Shown here in pieces: positions 1-6,403 of a stretch of 6,403 nucleotides of DNA. Positions within the stretch are counted from its first letter, which is position 1. Each line of letters begins with the position of its first letter. The stretch spans positions 1 through 6,403 of the forward strand of contig CATKFJ010000216.1 in the NCBI GenBank assembly GCA_949747725.1. Direction: 5' to 3'. The notes under the pieces were generated by a model. The model worked only from the letters and a program-made list of their open reading frames with translations. It was not told the origin of the DNA and did no database searches. The DNA is from an uncultured bacterium. GTDB lineage: Bacteria; Bacillota; Clostridia; Christensenellales; Pumilibacteraceae. The translations under genes and the position numbers were made by a program.

Positions 1-1
1 T

Positions 2-1150
2 GAAATAAACGTCGATATAACCGACAATGCGGATTATTACGTGTTTAAAATCATTAACGGCGCAGACACGGTATATTCGTTTATTTCCGACGCCGAAGGC
101 GCGATTTGCAACGTATTGCGCGGTCTTTCGGCAGGGAATTACACAGTGGAGGTTACGGCTTACAACCGCTTCGGCACGAAACAAAGTTTGACGGATTTTA
201 CGGTCGAGAACGATCTCGAATTCGCCGATGCGCTCGAAGCGAGCGGTGCGGACGGCGGCGAAGCTGTCATCGACGGTGAAAGATACGTCGGCGGCGATAC
301 GCTCGATCTTACCGATAAAACTTTCGGAGTATCGGTATCTCGGTCCGTGGAGATCGTAATTCCGAGCGGCAAAACGGACGTGTCGTTCCGTCTCGCGCTC
401 GACGACGCCGACGCCGACGGAACGGTTACGTTAAAATTCTACGGCGTGAATGCCGGCGTTCAGACGCTCATCGATACGGCGACAGTCACGGCAGGACAGA
501 AATTCGCCGACGTCACGGTACGGGTAAGCGGTTACGAAAAACTTACGGTGAACGCCGAAAATACTTCACCGAACGTGTATGTACAGAGTGCGGTCGGATA
601 CGGAAGGACCGGTCTGTACGGCGGCAGGCTGTCTGCCGATTACGAATTTTCGTTCGATATATGCGTATTGCGCAACGGACTCAACGAAACGTTTCCGCGC
701 GCCGGCGGTTTTGCGGCGTATGTCGACGACAACAATTTCGCGGCGTTCTACATCGACGCGTACTATTCGAATTTCGTAATATACGAACGGTCGGGCGGAC
801 GGACGAGCGACAGAACAGTTAATATAAAAATGTCCGACAGTTTCGATTACTACGCAAATCACAACCTAAAAGTAGTGCGCCGCGGAAATAAATTCGACTA
901 CTTCGTCGACGGCAAACTCATAACTACGCGCACTCTTGCGCTCGGCGATTCTCGGATCGCTTTGATCACCGAAGACGCGCAGGCGCGGTACGCAAACGTT
1001 GTGCGTACAGTCGGCGGCGAACGCGAAAATATCGTTTGGAAAACATACGATACCAAAGTCGATATCTACGGCAAAACCGTGTACGGCACCAAAGTGACGC
1101 AGGGCGTTTGGAAACGTCCGAAAACAAAGCTTGTGTTTATAGCGTATTAA
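2..1150 (+). CDS. Extracellular multidomain protein with FN3-like, NPCBM-like and ConA/LamG-like modules (5' end outside window)
   Basis: The reading frame is open from base 2 and stops with TAA at 1148-1150, giving 382 visible residues. The GTG at 41 is an internal Val, because the frame and the domain it encodes continue upstream. Three beta-rich modules can be made out. Bases 2-214 look like the end of a fibronectin type III domain (GLSAGNYTVEVTAYNRFG). Bases about 260-590 resemble an NPCBM-type sugar-binding module (regular strands, a 'LALDDADADGTVTLKFYGV' core, closing 'SGYEKLTVNAEN'). Bases about 590-1017 resemble a concanavalin/laminin-G fold of the kind found in glycan-active proteins (aromatic strands, then LKVVRRGNKFDYFVDGKLI). 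No catalytic motif, LPXTG signal or membrane anchor is visible, and it ends in a basic/aromatic tail (KTKLVFIAY). I infer the C-terminal, glycan-binding part of a secreted glycosidase or adhesin; the enzyme part, if any, is upstream. The CDS is certain, the domain names are moderate. Confidence 0.9.
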   Translation, partial: EINVDITDNADYYVFKIINGADTVYSFISDAEGAICNVLRGLSAGNYTVEVTAYNRFGTKQSLTDFTVENDLEFADALEASGADGGEAVIDGERYVGGDTLDLTDKTFGVSVSRSVEIVIPSGKTDVSFRLALDDADADGTVTLKFYGVNAGVQTLIDTATVTAGQKFADVTVRVSGYEKLTVNAENTSPNVYVQSAVGYGRTGLYGGRLSADYEFSFDICVLRNGLNETFPRAGGFAAYVDDNNFAAFYIDAYYSNFVIYERSGGRTSDRTVNIKMSDSFDYYANHNLKVVRRGNKFDYFVDGKLITTRTLALGDSRIALITEDAQARYANVVRTVGGERENIVWKTYDTKVDIYGKTVYGTKVTQGVWKRPKTKLVFIAY

Positions 1151-1161
1151 ATGTACGCAAT

Positions 1162-1185
1162 GACCGTCGGGTAAGATCGGCGGTC
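1162..1185 (+). other. Intercistronic hairpin without U-tract
   Basis: GACCGTCG (1162-1169) can pair with CGGCGGTC (1178-1185) over 8 base pairs, one of them G-U, with an 8-base loop. The hairpin lies 11 bases past the upstream stop. It is followed by TGTCCTCAATAA rather than a run of T, so it is not a convincing intrinsic terminator. It may be a weak or partial terminator or an mRNA 3'-end stabiliser that sets different levels for the two surface-protein genes. It could also be chance. Confidence 0.35.
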
Positions 1186-1202
1186 TGTCCTCAATAAATA
1201 AT

Positions 1203-1208
1203 AAGGAG
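1203..1208 (+). promoter_or_regulatory. Ribosome binding site of the 945-residue surface protein
   Basis: AAGGAG sits 6 bases before the ATG at 1215, inside an A/T-rich leader (AATAAATAATAAGG). It is the strongest Shine-Dalgarno match in the window and fixes the start, which also begins a good signal peptide. No convincing -35/-10 promoter was found in the 64-base gap 1151-1214, so read-through from the upstream gene or an unrecognised promoter are both possible. Confidence 0.85.
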
Positions 1209-1214
1209 AGGATC

Positions 1215-4052
1215 ATGACAAAAATTAAACAACGCTCGATAGTCTTTATCGCCGTTTTGGCGGCAGTTTCGTCATTCGTCACGCTCTTGCCGCGAGTATT
1301 CGCAAAAGCGGAAGACGTCGCGCAAGAGCCGACGGCAAAGACCGAGATTCGCGTGGTAGAAGAACTTAATTGGGAAGGAACGCCCGTCGCCGGCTGGGGC
1401 GAAGTAAGAAAAAATCTTCACGCGAGCGGCGGTCCGTTGGTCGTCGGCGGCGTGACCTATACCGAAAACGGCATAGGTACGCACATGCCTGCCGTATACG
1501 GCGAACAGGATATCGTGTACGACGTTTCGGCATATTCGGACGAGTTCCGTTATTTGGATTTGAAAGTCGCAATGCCCGACGACGGCGGTAACAACAACGT
1601 CATATTTTCGGTGCTCGCAGACGATAAGACCGTCGACAGCGTGCATTGGAACTGCGTTCCTGACAGCAATCACAGACCTATGACAATGCGTGCGGATATA
1701 GTCGGCGCAAGCAAGCTTACGCTTCGCATTTGCGGCGCGGATTCGGTGAATTACAGTTACGGCAACGGCGCGTGCGCGTTTTTGGATGTTCGGCTTTTAA
1801 AGGACGTATGGGACGGATATATGCCTGCGACGCGCATATACGACCGTATGGAAAATCCGGGCATCGGCGGATGGAGCGAAGGCTACTGCGACGGCGCGGC
1901 ATTTGACACGACGATAGCCGGCGAGCCGTTCGAATACATGATGTACGACGATAAACTGTCCTACGACGGCGGAATCGGCGTGCATTTGAAGAACGTATCG
2001 TACGAAGCGTATTCGGCAGACAAAGATAACGTCGGCAATTTCATATCGCTCAAATGGAATATAAAAGGCATGAACTTTTCGCATTTTTCGACGCTCGCTT
2101 ATGCGGCGCTCGGAACGGGATACCATGCCGACGTGTGGATAGACGGAAAGGAAGTATATACGTCGGGCAAGATAGATTCGATAGGCACTTATATCCATTA
2201 CGAACGCGATGCACGCCGCGCACCGCGCGAGATAAGCGTGGCTGTACCCGAAAACGCGGAAGTATTCGAACTGCGCGTTATTGCGGATACGGTGTTCAAC
2301 GACGGAAAGATAAATTTCGCTTCGCCGACGTTTTTCGAAAAAAGCGATAAACTCGTTTCGATTGCAGGCGTTCAGACCGCAAGCGAAGTGCTGCCTATTT
2401 CGTCGCCGCGGTCGTACATGTACGACGGACGAAGAGCGCAGTATTACGACGCCGAATCGGATAAAAACATCGAAGCGCCCGACGGTCTGTTCTTTTTGGG
2501 CGGCACGCAATATGTTTTCGACGTGTCGGATGTTGCATACAACACTTTGACGGGAATACTCGGCAAAGCGGATTTCGGACATATGGACGAACCGAACGTT
2601 ACGCCGTTGGAACTGCGTTATACAGTCGAAGACAAAAACGGCAATATCACGACGGGCAAGACCGAAAGTATCGATAAATCGACGAGCAGCAAACGTGTGT
2701 CGATTTATATGGGCAAAGACGCGAAAACACTCACTCTGACGATGTATACGGATAATCCGTCGTTCAGCGAATCGGTGTTTGCCGCCGCAGAGTTCACGGA
2801 TGCTTATATCGTTAAATTCGATGACGGCGACGGCGCGAATTCGGTGCTTTATGCCGCCGGCGCGATCTTGACCGAGCCGCAGTCGCCGACCAAGCGCGGA
2901 TATGTATTTGACGGTTGGAAGCTTAAAGGCGAAGAAAGCGCATACGACTTTACCGATAAAACGGTTGAGCGCGATATGGAGTTTACCGCGATATGGAACG
3001 TCTGTTCTTATACGGTGTCGTATTTCGTCAAGCTCGACGACGGCGACCCGGAGAGCGCCGAAAGCGAATATCCGTCCGCTACTTATTATTTCGACAGAGA
3101 CTTCGAACTGCCGCAAGCCGCAGCCGTTACGGGGTATGATTTTGTCGGTTGGTTCGCGAACGGAACCGCTGTGGAAAAACTCGCTGCGGAAGAATATGCG
3201 GAGGATATAACCGTTGTGGCGAAATACGCCAAAAAGACGTTTACCGTGACTTTTAAAAACGGCGAAACGACGGTGGATACGCAAACGGTCGTTTACGGCG
3301 GTACCGCGCGTTCCGTCGCGCCCGATCCCGTACTCGGCAAAGTATTCGTCGGCTGGCGGAACGACGGCGCCGCTTACGATTTTTCGGCGCCGGTGACAGA
3401 AAACATTACTCTCGAGGCGGTTTTCGAAGCGGCGGTGTACAATATAATTTACAAACAGCAGCTCGCCGACGGAACTCCGACGTCCGTAACGTATTCGCCG
3501 AACAAACATACGTTCGGAATCGCTACGGCGCTGCCTGTCGCAAAAGACATTGACGGTTATATTTTCGTCGGTTGGTATGTCGACGGCGAAGCTGTGACCG
3601 AGCTCGGCGCAAACGGGTATTTCGGAGATATCACGGCGGTCGTAAAGTATAGGAAAAAACCGGTGACCGTGACTTTCGTTTCGGAAGGCGCGGAGTATAA
3701 AGTCGAATACGAAGTCGGTCAGACCGTTTCGCCCAAAGTTCTGCTGCGCGACGGCTATGTTTTGGACGGTTGGTATACCGACGAAGATCTTTCGTACGAA
3801 TACAAATTCGACGCCGCAGTAAGCGTCGACGTCACGCTGTACGCCAAGTGGAGCAAGGCGCCTGCCGCCGACGACGGCAAAGACGACGGCGATAATACGG
3901 TGCTCGTAGTCTCGATAGTCGTTCCGATCGCGGTCGTTATATGCGGCGGAGCTGCCGCGTTCTTCGTGTTGCGCATAAGAAAGAACAAAAAGAAAGGTGA
4001 AACGGAGACGAACGAGAGCGAGAACGATAACGACGGAAAGGACGGCGAATAA
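1215..4052 (+). CDS. Membrane-anchored surface protein with NPCBM sugar-binding modules and InlB-type repeats
   Basis: This 945-residue protein is complete. Residues 1-30 form a Sec signal peptide (basic start KIKQR, hydrophobic core, likely cleavage after VFA30). Residues about 45-195 match an NPCBM module (W53, 'NGIGTHMP', VYDVSAYS, closing FLDVRLL). Residues about 200-376 look like a second one (GGIGVHLKN, DVWIDGKEVYTSG, closing INFASPTFFE). Residues 380-530 are a divergent third beta-sandwich (FFLGGTQYVFDVSDVAY). Residues 531-880 are five Listeria-Bacteroides (InlB B-type) repeats with GWF/GWY/GWK cores. A short acidic linker leads to one membrane segment (about 894-919), then RIRKNKKK as stop-transfer and an acidic cytoplasmic tail. 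There is no LPXTG and no catalytic domain. NPCBM modules are known to bind galactose-type glycans; InlB-type repeats usually act as stalks. I infer a cell-surface glycan-binding protein. Its stop is 3 bases from the activase start, which points to co-transcription with the radical-enzyme pair. Confidence 0.95.
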   Translation: MTKIKQRSIVFIAVLAAVSSFVTLLPRVFAKAEDVAQEPTAKTEIRVVEELNWEGTPVAGWGEVRKNLHASGGPLVVGGVTYTENGIGTHMPAVYGEQDIVYDVSAYSDEFRYLDLKVAMPDDGGNNNVIFSVLADDKTVDSVHWNCVPDSNHRPMTMRADIVGASKLTLRICGADSVNYSYGNGACAFLDVRLLKDVWDGYMPATRIYDRMENPGIGGWSEGYCDGAAFDTTIAGEPFEYMMYDDKLSYDGGIGVHLKNVSYEAYSADKDNVGNFISLKWNIKGMNFSHFSTLAYAALGTGYHADVWIDGKEVYTSGKIDSIGTYIHYERDARRAPREISVAVPENAEVFELRVIADTVFNDGKINFASPTFFEKSDKLVSIAGVQTASEVLPISSPRSYMYDGRRAQYYDAESDKNIEAPDGLFFLGGTQYVFDVSDVAYNTLTGILGKADFGHMDEPNVTPLELRYTVEDKNGNITTGKTESIDKSTSSKRVSIYMGKDAKTLTLTMYTDNPSFSESVFAAAEFTDAYIVKFDDGDGANSVLYAAGAILTEPQSPTKRGYVFDGWKLKGEESAYDFTDKTVERDMEFTAIWNVCSYTVSYFVKLDDGDPESAESEYPSATYYFDRDFELPQAAAVTGYDFVGWFANGTAVEKLAAEEYAEDITVVAKYAKKTFTVTFKNGETTVDTQTVVYGGTARSVAPDPVLGKVFVGWRNDGAAYDFSAPVTENITLEAVFEAAVYNIIYKQQLADGTPTSVTYSPNKHTFGIATALPVAKDIDGYIFVGWYVDGEAVTELGANGYFGDITAVVKYRKKPVTVTFVSEGAEYKVEYEVGQTVSPKVLLRDGYVLDGWYTDEDLSYEYKFDAAVSVDVTLYAKWSKAPAADDGKDDGDNTVLVVSIVVPIAVVICGGAAAFFVLRIRKNKKKGETETNESENDNDGKDGE
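2805..3854 (+). repeat. Five protein-level InlB-type repeats in A-B-A-B-A order
   Basis: Boundaries in residues of the surface protein are R1 531-595, R2 599-672, R3 675-738, R4 741-812 and R5 816-880. R1, R3 and R5 are about 65-residue classical units: a 'VxF' strand, then G(Y/K)xxxGW, then an alternating strand ending in WN, VFE or KWS. R2 and R4 are about 72 residues and share a longer ending. Residues 640-674 and 781-815 have 20 of 35 identical positions, including GYxFVGW, AV, DIT and KK. The repeat is seen in protein only; the DNA copies have diverged, so recent duplication is unlikely. Confidence 0.85.
4037..4042 (+). promoter_or_regulatory. Weak ribosome binding site of the activase, inside the upstream CDS
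   Basis: AAAGGA lies in the last codons of the surface-protein gene, 13 bases before the GTG at 4056, longer than ideal. With only 3 bases between stop and start, initiation probably depends partly on ribosomes finishing the upstream gene. The GTG is preferred because the conserved N-terminal activase strand (IVFEIQRF) begins at residue 4 and the next in-frame ATG (Met25) would cut into it. Confidence 0.55.
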
Positions 4053-4055
4053 TAG

Positions 4056-4808
4056 GTGACCGGTATCGTTTTTGAGATACAGCGCTTTTGTATCCGCGAC
4101 GGATCGGGCATCAGAACATGCGTGTTTATGAAAGGCTGTCCGCTGCGCTGCCCGTGGTGCCACAACCCGGAAGGTATATCGCCGATACCTCAAAAGGATA
4201 AATTCGGCAGGCTTTACGGGACGGAAATGAGTGCGGAAGAAGTTTATGCGGCAGCGGCGAAAGATAAACATTACTATGATTTTTCGGGCGGAGGCGTTAC
4301 GTTTACGGGCGGAGAACCGTTGGCTCAAGCGGACTTTCTCGCCGCGACCGCAAAACTTTTGAAACGCGACGGAATATCCGTAGCCGTCGAAACGAGCGGT
4401 TTCGCGTCCGTCTCCGACGTCGAAAAGGTTTTGCCGTATATCGACGGCGTGCTGTTCGACATTAAAAATTCCGACGGGCGTAAGCTCAAAGCGACGGTCG
4501 GCGCCGATAAAGACGTGATTATGCGCAATCTTAAAATATTCGCGTCGGCTGGCATGCCCGTGACGTTGCGCTGTCCCGTTATACTCGGTTTCAACGACGG
4601 CGACGGGCACTTCGACGCGGTAGGAAAACTTGCGCGCGAAACGGAAAACGTGATCGCCGTAGAGCTGTTGCCGTATCACAGTCTCGGCGCGGATAAATGC
4701 GATAGGCTGGGTATGGAACGGCGCGAATTTCCCGAGCTTTCGGAAAGCGATATAAAACGCGCCGCAACAGCCGTGCGCGCGTATTTCGATAATGTAAAGG
4801 TGATGTGA
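4056..4808 (+). CDS. Glycyl radical enzyme activating enzyme (radical SAM, PFL-activase type)
   Basis: At 250 residues this matches the length of pyruvate formate-lyase activase (246 in E. coli). It shows the radical-SAM cluster motif C28-PLR-C32-PW-C35, preceded by the activase signature DGSGIRTCVF (usually DGPGIR, so Pro is Ser here). The SAM-binding motif SGGGVTFTGGEPL is at 78-89, LFDIK at 133-137, and the C-terminal activase motif LLPYHSLGADK at 204-214. Family enzymes reductively cleave S-adenosylmethionine on a [4Fe-4S] cluster and abstract a hydrogen from a glycine in the partner enzyme. Only 42 residues separate C35 from SGGG, so the 8-iron ferredoxin insert found in activases of glycerol dehydratase, choline lyase and similar enzymes is absent. 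The partner is almost certainly the glycyl radical enzyme starting 4 bases after its stop. The family is certain; which symbol to use (pflA-like) is not, so none is given. Confidence 0.95.
   Translation: MTGIVFEIQRFCIRDGSGIRTCVFMKGCPLRCPWCHNPEGISPIPQKDKFGRLYGTEMSAEEVYAAAAKDKHYYDFSGGGVTFTGGEPLAQADFLAATAKLLKRDGISVAVETSGFASVSDVEKVLPYIDGVLFDIKNSDGRKLKATVGADKDVIMRNLKIFASAGMPVTLRCPVILGFNDGDGHFDAVGKLARETENVIAVELLPYHSLGADKCDRLGMERREFPELSESDIKRAATAVRAYFDNVKVM
4796..4804 (+). promoter_or_regulatory. Ribosome binding site of the glycyl radical enzyme
   Basis: AAAGGTGAT overlaps the end of the activase gene and leaves 8 bases before the ATG at 4813. The frame of that ATG is closed by TGA at 4801-4803, so no earlier in-frame start is possible. 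This supports 4813 as the true start and implies translational coupling to the activase. Confidence 0.7.
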
Positions 4809-4812
4809 CGTT

Positions 4813-6403
4813 ATGTTTGATGCGATAGTAAAAAAACTGTATGCCGCAGGCGATTTTTTCACTGCCGGATTCATGGAATGCGAAGACGGATTTTTCGGCG
4901 CCGTAAAGGCTTATCTCGACCGTGCGACTCTGCCCGAATACACGGGAACAAGGCTTTATCCGCTTTGCCGTATATGGAACGCGAAGGGGATACTGAATTA
5001 CGATTATTCTTATTCGGCGGCTCTCGATAAAGAAATGTTATGTAAAAGCACGCTCGACGACGAAGAACGCGCCGAGCTCTTGCGGAAATACAACGGTCAT
5101 CATGTCGGCGGAAGTTGCATAAGCGACAGATATGCGCTGTCGGGAAGAGGATTTACGCACTACTGTCCGGAAACGGAGAAATTTCTCGACAGATCTTTGC
5201 CCGAGTATTTCTCGATGTTCGACGGCAACGACGCGTTCCGCCGAAAAATGAGCATTTTGGGTAATGCTGCGGTTGGATACGTCGGGCGCGTCGCCGATTA
5301 TCTCGCAACGTTCGGCACGGACAGAGCGCGCAGGCTCGAAAAAGCATACCGAATTTCTCTCGACGGCGCCGCCGAAACTTTTTTCGACGCTTTCGTGCGC
5401 ATACTGTTCGTATTCGCGCTCGACGGTATGGACAGTCTCGGAAATATAGATAAATGTCTGGAAAGATTTGCGCGCGTCGGCGGCGAAGAAAAACTGTTTT
5501 CGGAACTGTATGCCGCATACGAAAACCAAAACTCGTGGAATGTAGCGCTCGGCACTTCGCCCGATACGGCAGCTGTCGCGTTCGACGGATTCGACGGGGC
5601 GAGCCGCCCGAACTTTTCGTTAAAGGTGGATGAAAGCACTCCCGACGAGTTGTGGAACGCATGTTTTTCGGCTATGGAGCGCGGCGCACGGCCTGCGTTC
5701 TACAACAGGCGCGGCTATGAACGGGCGTTGATAAAACTCGGCGCGGACGAGAGCGATATCTCGCGTATATCGTACGGCGGCTGTTCTGAAACGATGCTAT
5801 CCGGTCTGTCCAACGTCGGATCGATCGACGCAGGGATCGATCTTCTGCATATATTTTCGGAAGTGTGGACGCGTCGAAATTATACCGATTTCAGCGAGCT
5901 TTACACCGATTATCTCGAAAACGTCCGCAAAAACATACGAACTGTCGTGCGTGAAGTGAATGACGAAATGCTTGCAATGCGTTCGCGTCCGCAGTATATC
6001 CGCACCTTGCTTTGTCCTCCGTGTGCGGAGAGCGGCAGGGAATTCAACGACGGCGGCGCGAAATATAATTTCAGCGTAATACATATCTGTGCGCTTGCCA
6101 ATGCCGCCGATTCGCTTTACGCACTGAAAAAACTCGTTTTCGAAGAAAAACGGTTCGGCTATGCCGAAGTTGCCGAAATTACGAAAAACGATTTCACGGG
6201 CGGCGAAAAATATCTCGCGGCGCTCGCAAGTCTCGAGTTTTTCGGCAACGATAATGCCGAAACAGACGGTTTGGCTGCCGAGATATTCGACGCAGTTTGC
6301 GACGAACTCGGAAAATATAAGACCGCGTTCGGCGGCGGTGCGTTTCTGCCGGCATGTATCATGTTCAATACGGCAGTAGTTACCGGCAAAATGACGGAAG
6401 CCA
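4813..6403 (+). CDS. Compact divergent glycyl radical enzyme (PFL/glycerol-dehydratase superfamily), 3' end outside window
   Basis: 530 residues are visible with no stop before the window end. Superfamily landmarks appear in order: 'EERAELLRKYNG' (84-95), the 'HxxP' helix region THYCPETEKFL (115-125), SLGNIDKCL (208-216, matching the family's S-G-R-x-D-x-L), the pocket strand ARPAFYNRRGYERALIKLG (292-310), then YGGC324SE326 with the catalytic thiyl cysteine and the Cys-x-Glu pair. After it come FNDGGAKYN (411-419), ADSLYALKKLVFEE (432-445), FFGNDNAETDGLA (476-488) and GGGAFLPA (507-514). The C-terminal radical glycine (RVxGY-type loop) is beyond the edge. C324 is early: family members have it at 418 (PFL), 433 (glycerol dehydratase) or 489 (choline lyase). 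The region between SLGNIDKCL and the pocket strand lacks the family's usual G-x-D-x-N-x-L-S stretch. The Cys-x-Glu pair suggests an eliminating enzyme (dehydratase or lyase) rather than PFL, which has Cys-Cys. The substrate is unknown. Cytoplasmic and oxygen-sensitive by family. Confidence 0.93.
   Translation, partial: MFDAIVKKLYAAGDFFTAGFMECEDGFFGAVKAYLDRATLPEYTGTRLYPLCRIWNAKGILNYDYSYSAALDKEMLCKSTLDDEERAELLRKYNGHHVGGSCISDRYALSGRGFTHYCPETEKFLDRSLPEYFSMFDGNDAFRRKMSILGNAAVGYVGRVADYLATFGTDRARRLEKAYRISLDGAAETFFDAFVRILFVFALDGMDSLGNIDKCLERFARVGGEEKLFSELYAAYENQNSWNVALGTSPDTAAVAFDGFDGASRPNFSLKVDESTPDELWNACFSAMERGARPAFYNRRGYERALIKLGADESDISRISYGGCSETMLSGLSNVGSIDAGIDLLHIFSEVWTRRNYTDFSELYTDYLENVRKNIRTVVREVNDEMLAMRSRPQYIRTLLCPPCAESGREFNDGGAKYNFSVIHICALANAADSLYALKKLVFEEKRFGYAEVAEITKNDFTGGEKYLAALASLEFFGNDNAETDGLAAEIFDAVCDELGKYKTAFGGGAFLPACIMFNTAVVTGKMTEA

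Noticed and set aside
41..43. GTG at 41 as the start of the first gene
   Set aside because: The frame is open to the window edge, there is no Shine-Dalgarno before it, and it would begin in the middle of an FN3-like strand.
1151..1174. Seven-codon ATG frame right after the first stop
   Set aside because: There is no ribosome binding site of its own and the peptide has no leader-like features such as repeated regulatory codons.
1162..1200. Rho-independent terminator between the two surface-protein genes
   Set aside because: The hairpin is real but no T-run follows it, so it is listed only as a possible structural element.
1797..4874. 1025-codon open frame on the minus strand
   Set aside because: It is the exact antisense register of two well-supported genes with clear domains, its product is Arg/Phe/His-rich without recognisable motifs, and it runs across a gene junction. 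Avoidance of TTA/CTA/TCA in the sense genes explains it.
5038..5662. Several overlapping minus-strand open frames opposite the radical enzyme
   Set aside because: They lie wholly inside a conserved coding region on the + strand, are Arg-rich and show no family motifs or ribosome binding sites.
1..6403. CRISPR array, tRNA, rRNA, insertion sequence or riboswitch
   Set aside because: No direct-repeat/spacer pattern, cloverleaf, transposase or terminal inverted repeats were seen, and only 64 bases lie outside genes apart from the 3- and 4-base junctions.

Overview
The window reads as a gene cluster from an anaerobic Gram-positive-type bacterium, most likely an uncultured gut-type member of the Clostridia. 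The clues are a secreted protein with NPCBM-like sugar-binding modules and Listeria-Bacteroides (InlB B-type) repeats ending in a transmembrane anchor with a lysine-rich cytoplasmic tail, followed by a radical-SAM activase and an oxygen-sensitive glycyl radical enzyme. Base composition is near 50% GC by eye. The lineage is inference; there is no rRNA or other phylogenetic marker here.

All four genes lie on the + strand and fill almost the whole window. (1) 2-1150 is the 3' part of a large extracellular protein built of beta-sandwich modules (FN3-like, NPCBM-like, concanavalin/laminin-G-like). (2) 1151-1214 is a short gap with a hairpin and a strong ribosome binding site. (3) 1215-4052 is a 945-residue surface protein: signal peptide, two NPCBM-type modules plus a third divergent one, five InlB-like repeats in an A-B-A-B-A order, one membrane anchor. 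(4) 4056-4808, starting 3 bases after the previous stop, is a 250-residue glycyl radical enzyme activase without a ferredoxin insert. (5) 4813 to the window end, starting 4 bases after the activase stop, is a glycyl radical enzyme of the PFL/glycerol-dehydratase superfamily. Its catalytic cysteine (C324) and adjacent glutamate (E326) are visible; the C-terminal glycyl radical loop lies beyond the window.

The last three genes are so tightly spaced that they are probably one transcript with translational coupling. The activase would install the glycyl radical on the downstream enzyme. The link between a surface carbohydrate-binding protein and a cytoplasmic radical enzyme is unusual and suggests, without proof, that the enzyme acts on something derived from the captured glycan. 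The most interesting object is the radical enzyme: its catalytic cysteine comes roughly 95 or more residues earlier than in the well-studied family members, it has the Cys-x-Glu signature of the eliminating (dehydratase/lyase) enzymes, and it is paired with a PFL-type short activase. Its substrate cannot be read from the sequence.
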